Shown here piece by piece: positions 25,294 to 33,943 of a stretch of DNA of 35,957 bases. Every line of letters begins with the position of its first letter. Position 1 is the stretch's first letter. The position numbers and the translations under genes are program-made. Source of the DNA: Sphingobacteriales bacterium TSM_CSS (lineage in GTDB: Bacteria; Bacteroidota; Bacteroidia; Chitinophagales; UBA2359); NCBI GenBank assembly GCA_002212985.1, contig NBMY01000103.1, positions 1-35,957 on the forward strand. Reading direction: 5' to 3'. The notes below the pieces were generated by a model. It did no database searches. It was not told the DNA's origin and saw nothing but the letters and a program-made list of their open reading frames with translations.

Positions 25294-27006
25294 ATGCAAG
25301 AAAGCGTAGTTGTACCCGTTAAACAACAGAAAATGTTTAAAAAATTGCCTGTTGCCATATTGTTACCGGTTTTAAAACAGCACAAATTGCTGTTGCTGGG
25401 TGCCTTATTATGCGCTTTGGCCGATGGCATTATGCGGGTAATTATTTCGGCAGGGGTAGGGGTTTGGGTTGGGCAGGTATTACACCACAGCACCGGCAAA
25501 GCCCGTTTTTGGGATGAGGTAATAGGGCTGCAGATAGATATGAATAAAGGCATGTTGCTGTTGGTGGGGCTGAAAGTGTTATTTGCGTGGAGTTCTGCCT
25601 GGCTCAATGGCCGCACCTCCGAAACGGTAGCCCGTTATTTGCGCGAGCAACAGTTTTACCGCCACCTTCAGCTCGACCTTGGATTGCACTTGCAGAAGGA
25701 GAAAGGCAAATACCTGTTGCGCTATACCGGCGATTTAGGCGCCGTGCAATCCTTTCTTACCAAAGGTGTATTGCAGTTTACCGCAGATATGGGATTTGTA
25801 TTGGCTGCCATTTATATTCTTAGCCTTATAAGCTGGCGCGTACCCGTATATATGGGCACGTGGATTGCAGTTTGCTTGCTGCCGGTTGTTGTTGTATCTT
25901 ATTTCTTACGGAAAACGCTGGTGCGGCGGCGCGACCACCGCAGCATTTTACTCAATTTTGTAAGCCAGCGCTTGTCTGCCTTTTTTACCGTTAAAGCATA
26001 TAACCGCGAAACACCCGAATTTAACCGCTTTAAAAAGTATTCGCATAAATTATATAATGACGGTATTCAGTACTATTTTTGGTCATCTTTGCAAACTGCT
26101 TTGACGCAAGTGGCGGTTTATGGCGCTTTGCTTATTTCTTTGTGGTACATAGCCACCCATACAACCGGTGCGGTGGCAGAAAATATTGCCGTATTTACGC
26201 TCATTATGTTTTACACCATACCTGTTTTGAGAAGGTTGCTTCAAACCAATGTAGTTTGGCAAAACGGACTGGTTTCATTGCAAAAACTTGCTGCATTTCC
26301 GGCAATGAAATACCCTTCGGAGCAGTTGTTGTCACCAATTTCGGGCAGTATTGCGCTTAGTAATATATGGTTTACCTTTCCGGGGGCTGCTACGCCTTTG
26401 TTTTCGGGTATTTCATTGGTTATTCCGGCGGGAGGCATTACCTGTATTACCGGTCAATCGGGCAGTGGTAAAAGTACTTTGCTGGAAATAATGGCAGCCC
26501 TGTATCGGCCTGAAAGAGGAAGCATCAGTATTGACGGAAAAAACTATGCACAATTGCACCCGTTTAGTCTGCGCAAGCAGATAGCAATTTTTAGCCCCGA
26601 TGCACGATTGCTGGGTAAAACCATTTTTGAATCGGTATCTTACAGCCGGAAAAAAGAAAAACAGATGAAAGTCTTCAAAATGCTGTTAAAGTTAGGCTTT
26701 AACCTAAACGGCGTATCTCAAACAGAATGGCTCCATTACCGCCCCGGCGACCACGGCGAAAAACTTTCTGACAGCGAACGCCAGTTAATTGCTTTGGCCA
26801 GAACCTTTGTCACCCATAAAAAAATTTTCCTGCTCGATGAGCCTTTTGCCCATTTAGATGAAAACCAGCAAATACCTGTTGTAAACCTCATTAACAGATT
26901 TAGCCGTAAACACACCATAGTAATTGCCGGTGAGCAAATTCACCCGCTTTTACAGGTGCAAACCAGTTACCACCTTAACTCCTTACACCTGTTATCATCT
27001 GATTAG
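25294..27006 (+). CDS. ABC exporter (fused permease and ATPase) with degenerate catalytic motifs
   Basis: Half-transporter of 570 residues with an N-terminal six-helix membrane domain (about 15-330) and a C-terminal nucleotide-binding domain. Walker A is GQSGSGKST (about 387-395) and Walker B is IFLLDEP (D515, E516), with an AHLD D-loop. Three other hallmarks are altered: the Q-loop reads FSPD instead of xPQD (P435), the signature reads LSDSE (491-495) instead of LSGGQ, and the H-loop reads IAGEQ (about 544-548) where a His is expected. The protein is thus likely to have reduced or unusual ATPase activity, or to need a partner subunit with complete motifs. Substrate is not evident. It lies 37 bases downstream of the P-loop NTPase gene and 49 bases upstream of a lipoprotein gene. 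Confidence 0.88.
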   Translation: MQESVVVPVKQQKMFKKLPVAILLPVLKQHKLLLLGALLCALADGIMRVIISAGVGVWVGQVLHHSTGKARFWDEVIGLQIDMNKGMLLLVGLKVLFAWSSAWLNGRTSETVARYLREQQFYRHLQLDLGLHLQKEKGKYLLRYTGDLGAVQSFLTKGVLQFTADMGFVLAAIYILSLISWRVPVYMGTWIAVCLLPVVVVSYFLRKTLVRRRDHRSILLNFVSQRLSAFFTVKAYNRETPEFNRFKKYSHKLYNDGIQYYFWSSLQTALTQVAVYGALLISLWYIATHTTGAVAENIAVFTLIMFYTIPVLRRLLQTNVVWQNGLVSLQKLAAFPAMKYPSEQLLSPISGSIALSNIWFTFPGAATPLFSGISLVIPAGGITCITGQSGSGKSTLLEIMAALYRPERGSISIDGKNYAQLHPFSLRKQIAIFSPDARLLGKTIFESVSYSRKKEKQMKVFKMLLKLGFNLNGVSQTEWLHYRPGDHGEKLSDSERQLIALARTFVTHKKIFLLDEPFAHLDENQQIPVVNLINRFSRKHTIVIAGEQIHPLLQVQTSYHLNSLHLLSSD

Positions 27007-27055
27007 TCAAAATGCTGCACCTGCTTTAGCGTTTACCACAAAAAAACCGTATTCC

Positions 27056-27460
27056 ATGCCTTATTCCCTGCGTTACCTGCTGCTGTTTGTTGCTTTTTTG
27101 TGCTGCTGCGCCGGCTGCCGTAAAGAAGCCGGCCCGGGCGGAAATGCCGCCATTCGCGGAAATGTACAGGCTTATCACTACAACAGCACCTTTACCGTTT
27201 TTATTGCCGATTATCCGGCTGCCGATGAATACGTTTACATTATTTACGATGACGATTTTAGCTACAGCGACCGGGTAAAAACCGATTATGAAGGCGATTT
27301 TGAATTTAAATACCTTAACCCGGGGCAATATCGTATTTATGTGTATTCTTTAGACAGCACTTTGCAGGCACCTTCGGGTAGCATTGCCGTGGTAAAAGAT
27401 ATTACCATTGAAGGGAACAAAGATATTGTACAAACCGATACCCTAAAAATTTTCAAATAA
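27056..27460 (+). CDS. Small lipoprotein, unknown function
   Basis: Protein of 134 residues. The ATG at 27056 begins a signal sequence with a lipobox (LCCCAGC), so it is probably anchored in the inner or outer membrane; the frame opens further upstream inside the ABC gene but that part is not credible. The mature part is a beta-rich domain: NAAIRGNVQAYHY, FTVFIADYPAADEYVYIIYD, then DYEGDFEFKYLNPGQYRIYV. The last segment is the pattern of carboxypeptidase-regulatory or SpaA-like beta sandwiches, which often act as spacers or surface-exposed folds. It is followed after 3 bases by the next gene, so the two are most likely one transcript. Confidence 0.75.
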   Translation: MPYSLRYLLLFVAFLCCCAGCRKEAGPGGNAAIRGNVQAYHYNSTFTVFIADYPAADEYVYIIYDDDFSYSDRVKTDYEGDFEFKYLNPGQYRIYVYSLDSTLQAPSGSIAVVKDITIEGNKDIVQTDTLKIFK

Positions 27461-27463
27461 TAT

Positions 27464-28027
27464 ATGCTGTTACGCTTTTTAACACTCGTTTTCCTCGTAA
27501 CTTTTTCACAGTTGGTAAAGGCGCAAAGCCAGAACGATGTGCGCGAAAGGCATATCACATCAGTTGATGTAACAGCTACCGATTACAAAAAGAGCGGGCA
27601 GGTAAAACGCTCCTTTACCCGTTACAACAGAAAAGGCAATGTGATAGAGCAAGTGGAGTATGATAAAGACGGAACTACCATTGAAAACTGGACCCGCTAC
27701 CGCTATAACCGCAGAGGGCGCATTATTTCCGAAGCACAGCTTTCACCTTCGGGCGATACCCTGCAAATTATCCATACTCGCTACAACCGTTTCCGGCATC
27801 CGGTTGAAACCGTTACCACCAATGCTGCCGGGCAGATATTGGAAAAGGAAATACCAATGTATGACAATTTCCACCGCAAAACCGAAGAACTTACCTTGTC
27901 GGGCAATGGAACAGTGTTGAAACGGGTTACCTACCAGTATGACACCAAAGGAATGCTCATTGCCCGGCGCACTTACGATGCCCAAGGCAATCTGCAATAT
28001 GAGAAAATCTGGAAGTTTGAATACTGA
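27464..28027 (+). CDS. Exported YD/RHS-like repeat protein
   Basis: Secreted protein of 187 residues with the signal peptide MLLRFLTLVFLVTFSQLVKA. The mature part consists of several 22-26-residue strand repeats such as RYNRKGNVIEQVEYDKDG, RYNRRGRIISEAQLSPSG and QYDTKGMLIARRTYDAQG, which look like short YD repeats or MORN-like sheets and not like a full RHS toxin. It has no sorting domain and no lipobox, so it may stay in the periplasm. It lies 3 bases after the lipoprotein gene, and the next gene starts 82 bases later. Confidence 0.75.
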   Translation: MLLRFLTLVFLVTFSQLVKAQSQNDVRERHITSVDVTATDYKKSGQVKRSFTRYNRKGNVIEQVEYDKDGTTIENWTRYRYNRRGRIISEAQLSPSGDTLQIIHTRYNRFRHPVETVTTNAAGQILEKEIPMYDNFHRKTEELTLSGNGTVLKRVTYQYDTKGMLIARRTYDAQGNLQYEKIWKFEY

Positions 28028-28109
28028 TTTTTATAAGCATTAATCAAAACCGGCAGATTTTTGCCATCAACATTCAATTTAACCTCAAAACAATTTAACA
28101 CAACTGCTT

Positions 28110-31100
28110 ATGAAATTGCGCTTTTTATTGCTATTGACTGCTCTTGCTTTTTCGGGAGCGCAGGCTCAAACACAGCAATGGATTACCCGTTACAACGGCG
28201 CCAAAGAAAATATTGACCGCGGCAATGCGGTTGCCACCGATGCATCGGGCAATATTTATACCGGCGGCTACAGTTTTACCAAAGGCGAAGGACGAAACGC
28301 AGTTATTCTGAAATACAATGCATCGGGAGCGCTCCAATGGTCAACACTCTATAACACAACTTCCGATAAAACCGATGAAGTAAAAGATATAGCCGTAGAT
28401 TCAGCAGGCAATGTGTATGTAACCGGCGTAGGCAACAGCAACTATCTTACCCTTAAACTCAACGCATCGGGTACGGTACTTTGGGCAAGTTCCTACAACG
28501 GATTGGGGCAAGACTATGATGAAGCCGTTGACATTGCTATTGATGCATCGGGCAATGTATATGTAACCGGCCGCAGCGACAGAGATGAGTTTGTAAATAT
28601 TAACTACGACTATGCCACCGTTAAATACAACGCTGCCGGTGTGCAACAATGGGTTTCAACATACAACGGCACAGGCAACCTCGACGACCGGGCCAATGCA
28701 CTGGCACTCGATGCATCGGGCAATGTGTATGTTACCGGGCAAAGTTTTAACCCGGCAAATGAAGATGCCGTTACCATAAAGTACAATACCGCAGGAGTTC
28801 AGCAATGGATAAAAATTGAAAACCGCGGATTTGGCGACGATACCGGCGAAGCCATTGTTGCCGATGCTTCGGGGGTATATATTGCCGGCGAGTCTTTTAA
28901 TGGAAACGACTATGACTATGTTACCTATAAATACGACTTGGCAGGCACTGCCGCCGTATGGTCGCCGGTGTTCTTTAATGACGGGGCAACCGACCGCGGT
29001 GTAGATATTGCCCTTGACAGTGGAGGCAATATTTATGTTACCGGGCGCAGCGAAACGGCCGCCGGTAATTTTTACGACATTACCACCATTAAATACAACA
29101 GCACCGGTGTACAGCAATGGAAAAACGTATATGCCTACAGTGACGGACTGGACGACCGCCCCTCTGCTCTGACAGTTGATGCCGCCGGTGCCTGCTACAT
29201 TACCGGCAGAGTTGCCACAGCCGGCCTTACCGACAATCTGGTAGTGCTTAAATGCAATGCAAATGGAACCACTCAGGTTTGGGCACAGGTGTACAACGAT
29301 ACCGGTAACCTCGACGACAGCGGACTTTCTGTTGCGCTTACCGGCTCATCGGTGGTTATTGCCGGTGTAGGATATGCGGGAACCGCCACACAAAACGATA
29401 TACTCACCATTAAATACGATGCCGCCGCCGGAACCCAGCAATGGTTGCAGCGTTTTAACGGCACAGGCGATAACACAGACCGGCCCCGAAAACTGTTTGT
29501 TGATGCTGCAGGAAACAGTTACCTTGCCGGATATTCGCTGCAAACAGGTACTAACCGCGATGTTATGACCATTAAATTTAGTCCTGCCGGAAGTATTTTG
29601 TGGTCGCAAATCTATAACAGCCTCATAAATACCGACAATGTAGATGAGGGTTTTGCCATAATTGCAGATAATTCGGGCAATGTATATGTAGCCGGCATTG
29701 CCGATAACGATTATCTTACCCTTAAATACAACAGCGCGGGTGTTTTGCAGTGGGCACAGATTTATAATGGGCTGGGGCTTGGCTTTGACGAGGCTTTGAG
29801 CATAGGCCTTGATCCGGCAGGCAATCCGGTAGTTACCGGCCGCAGCGACCGCGATGCAACGGCAGTCATTAATTATGATATTGTGACCATTAAATACAGC
29901 GCCGCCGCCGGTACGGTTTTATGGACGGCAACCTATAACGGCGCATCTAACGGCAACGACCGCCCCGAATGTATGACAATAGATGCAGCAGGCAATGTTT
30001 ATATTGGCGGGCGAACCATTGCCGGCGCTACGGAAGATGCCTTGGTTATCAAATACAACAACCTTGGTGTGCAGCAATGGGCCAGTACCTACAGCAATAT
30101 TTTTGGCAACGACCGCATCAATGCCATTGAGCAAAACAATAACAATGTATATGCTGCCGGTTTTGTGAACAACGGCACAAATGACGATGCCCTTTTGCTG
30201 AAATACAATGCTCTTGGTGTGCAGCAATGGGTAAAAACCTTTATAGATGCCGGCGAAGAAAGGTTTTATGATATGGACTCCGACTCTTTGCAAAACATTT
30301 ATGTTTCGGGCAGAACTTATACCGGTTCTGACTTTGATGCCCTTACCGCCAAATACAGCAGCGCCGGTGTGTTGAAATGGCTTTCCAAATACAACAACGG
30401 ACCCGATGATTCGGGCAATGATATTGCCGTAGATTGTGCCGGTTTTGTTTGGACTACCGGCAGCAGCCTGAACGGAAGCGCTGATGATGTGCTGATTTTG
30501 AAGTACAATGGTAAAAACGGTCAGCAGGTGTGGAGCAGTTTGTACAACTATACCGATAACCTGTACGACCAGGCTTATGATGTAGCGGTAAGAGGAAGCG
30601 GAAACACCAATAAAATTTATTTTACCGGCAGTAGCGAAAGTGTTGCTGGACAAGGCGATGCCTTTATGTCCCTGTATCAGGAAACCTCTCCTTTACTAAC
30701 CATTACTCCTGCCGGTTCTACCGTTTGCGCCGGCACCTCGCTGTATGTACAGGGCGCCTCCTTAGGCAGTTTTGTTTGGAAAGAAGGTTCAACCATTTTG
30801 GCTACCGATACTGTTTACACCATACCGGCGGCTGTTACCGGCACACATACTTATACCGTACAATGGACAAGCGGCATGTGTAATACATCGGCAAGTAAAA
30901 CAGTTACCGTTATTCCGCCAATACAACCATTAGTTACCGGCGGAACCGATGTTTGTCAAAATGGCAACTATACGTATTCTGTAGCGCCGATTGCCGGTAC
31001 AACCTATTTGTGGACAGTAACGGGCGGCACAATTGTATCGGGACAGGGAACGCCCACTATTACCGTACATTGGACAGGAAGCGGCGGGCAATCGGTAACT

Positions 31101-31121
31101 TGTGTGCAAACCTTACCATAA
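28110..31121 (+). CDS. SBBP-repeat beta-propeller protein, ending in Ig/PKD-like domains without a sorting signal
   Basis: Secreted protein of 1003 residues (signal MKLRFLLLLTALAFSGAQAQ). It is a paralogue of the protein at 21188 and again shows about 16 blades in two sets of eight: GNVYVTGRSDRDEFVNINYD in blade 3 matches GNPVVTGRSDRDATAVINYD in blade 11, and the NYLTLK and DYLTLK blades match as well. After the blades come one Ig-like domain (LTITPAGSTVCAGTSLYVQG) and a second PKD-like domain (TGGTDVCQNGNYTYSV ... WTGSGGQSVT). The chain then ends abruptly at CVQTLP, in the middle of what should be a strand. No T9SS sorting domain is present, unlike its relatives. A truncation is suspected. 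It is followed after 12 bases by the DUF2490 gene. Confidence 0.88.
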   Translation: MKLRFLLLLTALAFSGAQAQTQQWITRYNGAKENIDRGNAVATDASGNIYTGGYSFTKGEGRNAVILKYNASGALQWSTLYNTTSDKTDEVKDIAVDSAGNVYVTGVGNSNYLTLKLNASGTVLWASSYNGLGQDYDEAVDIAIDASGNVYVTGRSDRDEFVNINYDYATVKYNAAGVQQWVSTYNGTGNLDDRANALALDASGNVYVTGQSFNPANEDAVTIKYNTAGVQQWIKIENRGFGDDTGEAIVADASGVYIAGESFNGNDYDYVTYKYDLAGTAAVWSPVFFNDGATDRGVDIALDSGGNIYVTGRSETAAGNFYDITTIKYNSTGVQQWKNVYAYSDGLDDRPSALTVDAAGACYITGRVATAGLTDNLVVLKCNANGTTQVWAQVYNDTGNLDDSGLSVALTGSSVVIAGVGYAGTATQNDILTIKYDAAAGTQQWLQRFNGTGDNTDRPRKLFVDAAGNSYLAGYSLQTGTNRDVMTIKFSPAGSILWSQIYNSLINTDNVDEGFAIIADNSGNVYVAGIADNDYLTLKYNSAGVLQWAQIYNGLGLGFDEALSIGLDPAGNPVVTGRSDRDATAVINYDIVTIKYSAAAGTVLWTATYNGASNGNDRPECMTIDAAGNVYIGGRTIAGATEDALVIKYNNLGVQQWASTYSNIFGNDRINAIEQNNNNVYAAGFVNNGTNDDALLLKYNALGVQQWVKTFIDAGEERFYDMDSDSLQNIYVSGRTYTGSDFDALTAKYSSAGVLKWLSKYNNGPDDSGNDIAVDCAGFVWTTGSSLNGSADDVLILKYNGKNGQQVWSSLYNYTDNLYDQAYDVAVRGSGNTNKIYFTGSSESVAGQGDAFMSLYQETSPLLTITPAGSTVCAGTSLYVQGASLGSFVWKEGSTILATDTVYTIPAAVTGTHTYTVQWTSGMCNTSASKTVTVIPPIQPLVTGGTDVCQNGNYTYSVAPIAGTTYLWTVTGGTIVSGQGTPTITVHWTGSGGQSVTCVQTLP

Positions 31122-31133
31122 CCAACCTGCCCG

Positions 31134-31808
31134 ATGAATTTTTATAAAAAAGCGCTTCTATTGCTTGCAATTTGCACCTGTACAGAAAAACTATGGGCGC
31201 AAAACAGCGATTTCGGCATTTCTAACGATATTTCTTTGGAAAAGCGCATTTCTAAAACCTTTGCGGTAAAAGCCCTGACCTCTACCACCTTTCTGCAAAA
31301 TGTGCAAGAATGGGCCTGGACTTTTGCCGATGCCGGACTTGTTCTGCGCCTGACCCGAAACTGGCAGTTCAGCGGCAATTACCGCTATGTTTGGCGGCAA
31401 AATCTGCGAAATGCTACCGTAACCCGCCAAATGTTATATGCTCAGGTTGTTTATGCCAAATCTTTGGGCAATTTTACGGTTTCGTGGCGCGGCCGCCTGC
31501 TGCGGCAATGGTACGGCGCTACCTGGAACGACAATTACCGCCCTACGTTGTGGCAACTGCGAAACAGGGCAGGGTTACAGTACAAAGGCAACTATTATTG
31601 GCAACCCTATTTATCGGCGGAGGTTTTTATGCCCCTGAACGGGCAATACAGGGTCAACATTACCCAATGGCGCACCACTATGGGTTTAGATTATAACCCC
31701 AATGATTTTAACGAAGTATCGGTATATCTGCAATTTAACAGAACGGTAAACCGGTCTCCCAATACCGGACGTTTATTGCTTGGCACAGCTTATGCCATCA
31801 GACTGTAG
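31134..31808 (+). CDS. DUF2490 family outer-membrane beta-barrel-like protein
   Basis: Exported protein of 224 residues. A signal peptide ends at KLWAQ. The rest is rich in amphipathic strands with aromatic belts (WQFSGNYRYVWRQ, YKGNYYWQPYLSAEVFMPL, VSVYLQFNRTVNRSPNTGR), typical of DUF2490 proteins, which are predicted outer-membrane barrels in Bacteroidota. The C-terminal residues (GTAYAIRL) give the final strand. Its job is unknown. It starts 12 bases after the SBBP gene, which suggests one transcript, and is followed by a terminator-like hairpin. Confidence 0.82.
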   Translation: MNFYKKALLLLAICTCTEKLWAQNSDFGISNDISLEKRISKTFAVKALTSTTFLQNVQEWAWTFADAGLVLRLTRNWQFSGNYRYVWRQNLRNATVTRQMLYAQVVYAKSLGNFTVSWRGRLLRQWYGATWNDNYRPTLWQLRNRAGLQYKGNYYWQPYLSAEVFMPLNGQYRVNITQWRTTMGLDYNPNDFNEVSVYLQFNRTVNRSPNTGRLLLGTAYAIRL

Positions 31809-31835
31809 GGGCAGTTGGCCAACCCCCAACAGAAA

Positions 31836-31868
31836 AAAGCCCCAGCAGGTATTGTCTGCAAGGGCTTT
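31836..31868 (-). terminator. Terminator between convergent genes
   Basis: A stem AAAGCCC/GGGCTTT with an inner GCAG/CTGC part and a two-base internal mismatch. The minus strand has six T after the stem, fitting the end of the triple-PDZ gene; the plus-strand T run is short, so it acts more weakly there. Confidence 0.7.
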
Positions 31869-31941
31869 ACTAAACTACAATGAAACTATTTTTAACTCTC
31901 TGTATCCAAAATGCTGTTTTGGTGTTAGTGAAAAGGGTATA

Positions 31942-33654
31942 TTATTGTTGTAGCAACAGTTTTTTAACCAGCACTTTATCTCCCTGTACTATTTGGAGAA
32001 GGTATATGCCCTCTGCATTTTCAGAAATATCGATTTGTTTGCTGTATGCACCGCTAAAATTGCCCAAGTCTTCGGTATAAATTTCTTTACCCGATAAATC
32101 AGTAATGCGAAGGAGGGTAGGAGCTGTTTCGGCTACGGCAAAGTTTAAGGTAAATTTCCCTTGGTTGGGGTTTGGGTAGAACGACAAGTCGGTCAGTTTC
32201 AGTGCATCGGGTTGGGTGGTAATGGTTTTGGCGTTGTTTCCGGAGGCTTCCTGTTGGAAGGTGTTTTCCAGCATTTTCACCTCTTCGCTGTTGGGGTCTG
32301 ATATAAATACTTTCACCACTTTTACCTTAAAACCCTCTCCGTTTTCGGCGCGGTCAATAACTACGTCAAACTTTTCAGGTAAATCGGCATCATTGCCTTC
32401 AATGATAATGATCTTTTCAACATTTTTTGAATCGTTTGCACCGGGCGTTTGTTTTTTACCATCGCAAGATTTTTTCTCACCAACGGCGCAGCATCCGCCT
32501 GCCTTGTTGTTGGTTGTAAGCGTGGCTTCGGCTTTTTTGGTTTTACCGTTGCGCAGGTATTTCAGTTTCACTTTATCGCCCGGAATGTAAGAACCTACCA
32601 CTTTGCTTAGTTCTTCCATGGTTTCAATGTCTTCCTTATTGATATAGGTAAGCACATCGCCGGCCTGTAAACCTGCCTCTTCCGCCGCGCTGCCTTTTAC
32701 CACTTCCGAAATATATACGCCTTCCATGTTTTTAATACCTTTTTCTTTGGCCAATTCGGCGGTTACGGTTTCGCCCACTACGCCCAGAAAAGCCTTTTTG
32801 GCGGTTTTTTCGCCGGCACAACAACCGGCAGATTTGCTGCCGCCCGCGCAGGTTTTGGAACCATTGCCCATACAGGCTTCTTTTTCCATTTTCATGATGT
32901 GTGCGGGCATGTTTTCGGGCTGTTTGCCAAGAGTTACACTGGCATTGCCCTTTTGTCCGTTGCGCAGGTAGGTAATGCGCACCACATCGCCGGCTTTGCT
33001 GTTTTCCAAGGTTTGATACAGCAGGTCGGCATCGCCGTTTATAGCAACGCCATTTATCAGCAGTACCACATCTCCGGCTTGTAAACCGGCTTTTTCGGCG
33101 CCGCTGTCTTTAATAACTTCCTGTATAGTAACGGTAGCAGAGCTATTTGTTCCACCATCTTTTACCATTTCTGTTTTATTTACGTTCAGCACAACGCCCA
33201 TAAAACCCTTGTCGGGGTTTTGGTTTGCTTCGGGTTGCATTTTATGTACCCAAGTCTTTTGTTCTTCCTGCATGGGGGCTTTTCCCCATAATACCACTTT
33301 AGCTTGTAAGGTTTGCCCGTTTCGCAGGTAGGTAACGGTGGCCTCATCACCCGGTTTATTTTGCGTAATAAGGTTTCGGAGTTCTATAGGCGAGTTTGCG
33401 GGTACGCCATTAAATTGCGTAATCACATCGCCGGCTTGTAACCCCGCTTTTGATGCCGGCGAGTCGGAACTGATATCTTCAACCAGAACGCCTTTGGAAT
33501 CTGTGCTCTCACTTTCTGCAAGAAACACCCCTAAATAGGCTTGCTTGGCCATACCGCTATGGCAAGACGGAACTTCCTGAGCAGTAGCCGTAAACATAAA
33601 AATTGCCGATACCGACATGAAAGCAAGCAACAGGTAAATGGATAAATGTTTCAT
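31942..33654 (-). CDS. Secreted triple-PDZ protein with Cys-rich linkers and T9SS sorting domain
   Basis: Exported protein of 570 residues with a signal peptide (cleavage after TATAQ). Three PDZ domains lie at about residues 38-122, 150-243 and 287-380, each with the motif AGLQAGDVxxxxN and a TYLRNG or KYLRNG strand. Two Cys-rich linkers separate the later parts: residues 261-279 (C261, C269, C278, C279) and 388-397 (C388, C389, C397). A strand-rich region 412-460 follows, then a T9SS type A sorting domain (FYPNPNQGKFTLNFAV ... GIYLLQIVQGDKVLVKKLLL). No protease domain is present. It resembles the PDZ protein at 15925 in plan. The Cys groups might bind metal or form disulfides. Confidence 0.9.
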   Translation of the reverse strand: MKHLSIYLLLAFMSVSAIFMFTATAQEVPSCHSGMAKQAYLGVFLAESESTDSKGVLVEDISSDSPASKAGLQAGDVITQFNGVPANSPIELRNLITQNKPGDEATVTYLRNGQTLQAKVVLWGKAPMQEEQKTWVHKMQPEANQNPDKGFMGVVLNVNKTEMVKDGGTNSSATVTIQEVIKDSGAEKAGLQAGDVVLLINGVAINGDADLLYQTLENSKAGDVVRITYLRNGQKGNASVTLGKQPENMPAHIMKMEKEACMGNGSKTCAGGSKSAGCCAGEKTAKKAFLGVVGETVTAELAKEKGIKNMEGVYISEVVKGSAAEEAGLQAGDVLTYINKEDIETMEELSKVVGSYIPGDKVKLKYLRNGKTKKAEATLTTNNKAGGCCAVGEKKSCDGKKQTPGANDSKNVEKIIIIEGNDADLPEKFDVVIDRAENGEGFKVKVVKVFISDPNSEEVKMLENTFQQEASGNNAKTITTQPDALKLTDLSFYPNPNQGKFTLNFAVAETAPTLLRITDLSGKEIYTEDLGNFSGAYSKQIDISENAEGIYLLQIVQGDKVLVKKLLLQQ

Positions 33655-33711
33655 AGTGTTGGAATTTTTAATTCAAAAAATTACTTTTTTAATTATTAAC
33701 TTTAACCGCTG

Positions 33712-33719
33712 CAAAGATA
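33712..33719 (-). promoter_or_regulatory. Candidate -7 element for the triple-PDZ gene
   Basis: The minus strand reads TATCTTTGC, a full TAnnTTTG match with trailing C, 57 bases before the ATG at 33654. No -33 TTG at normal spacing. Confidence 0.45.
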
Positions 33720-33832
33720 CGGTAAAAATAGGGTCGTTGTTGTTAAGGCAAAGTTAAACTGTGTTAAGCAGTGTTAATGGGGCTGTTTGGGCGGTAAGGC
33801 AACTTGCAGCGGCAGTTTGCGGGGCAAAGCTA

Positions 33833-33840
33833 TATTTTTG
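33833..33840 (+). promoter_or_regulatory. Candidate -7 element for the TonB-dependent receptor gene
   Basis: TATTTTTG followed by C fits TAnnTTTG; it lies 103 bases before the ATG at 33944, in the divergent region. A -33 element at normal spacing is not seen. Confidence 0.38.
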
Positions 33841-33943
33841 CCTCAAAAAGCAACAGAATTGCCTGAAAAGCAATATTTTAACGGCAAATTTAAGCCGACG
33901 TTTTTAAGCCAATACAATAAACCTTAATTTTAAAAAATAATTT

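Noticed and set aside
29919..30653. 244-codon open frame on the minus strand within the SBBP gene
   Set aside because: It is antisense to a repeat-coding gene whose codon bias keeps the opposite frame open; similar shadows occur in the 21188 paralogue. It has no start context or family resemblance.
28190..30680. Regularly spaced DNA repeats resembling an array
   Set aside because: The period of about 150-170 bases matches whole protein blades in one reading frame; the copies vary at codon level and are not CRISPR repeats.
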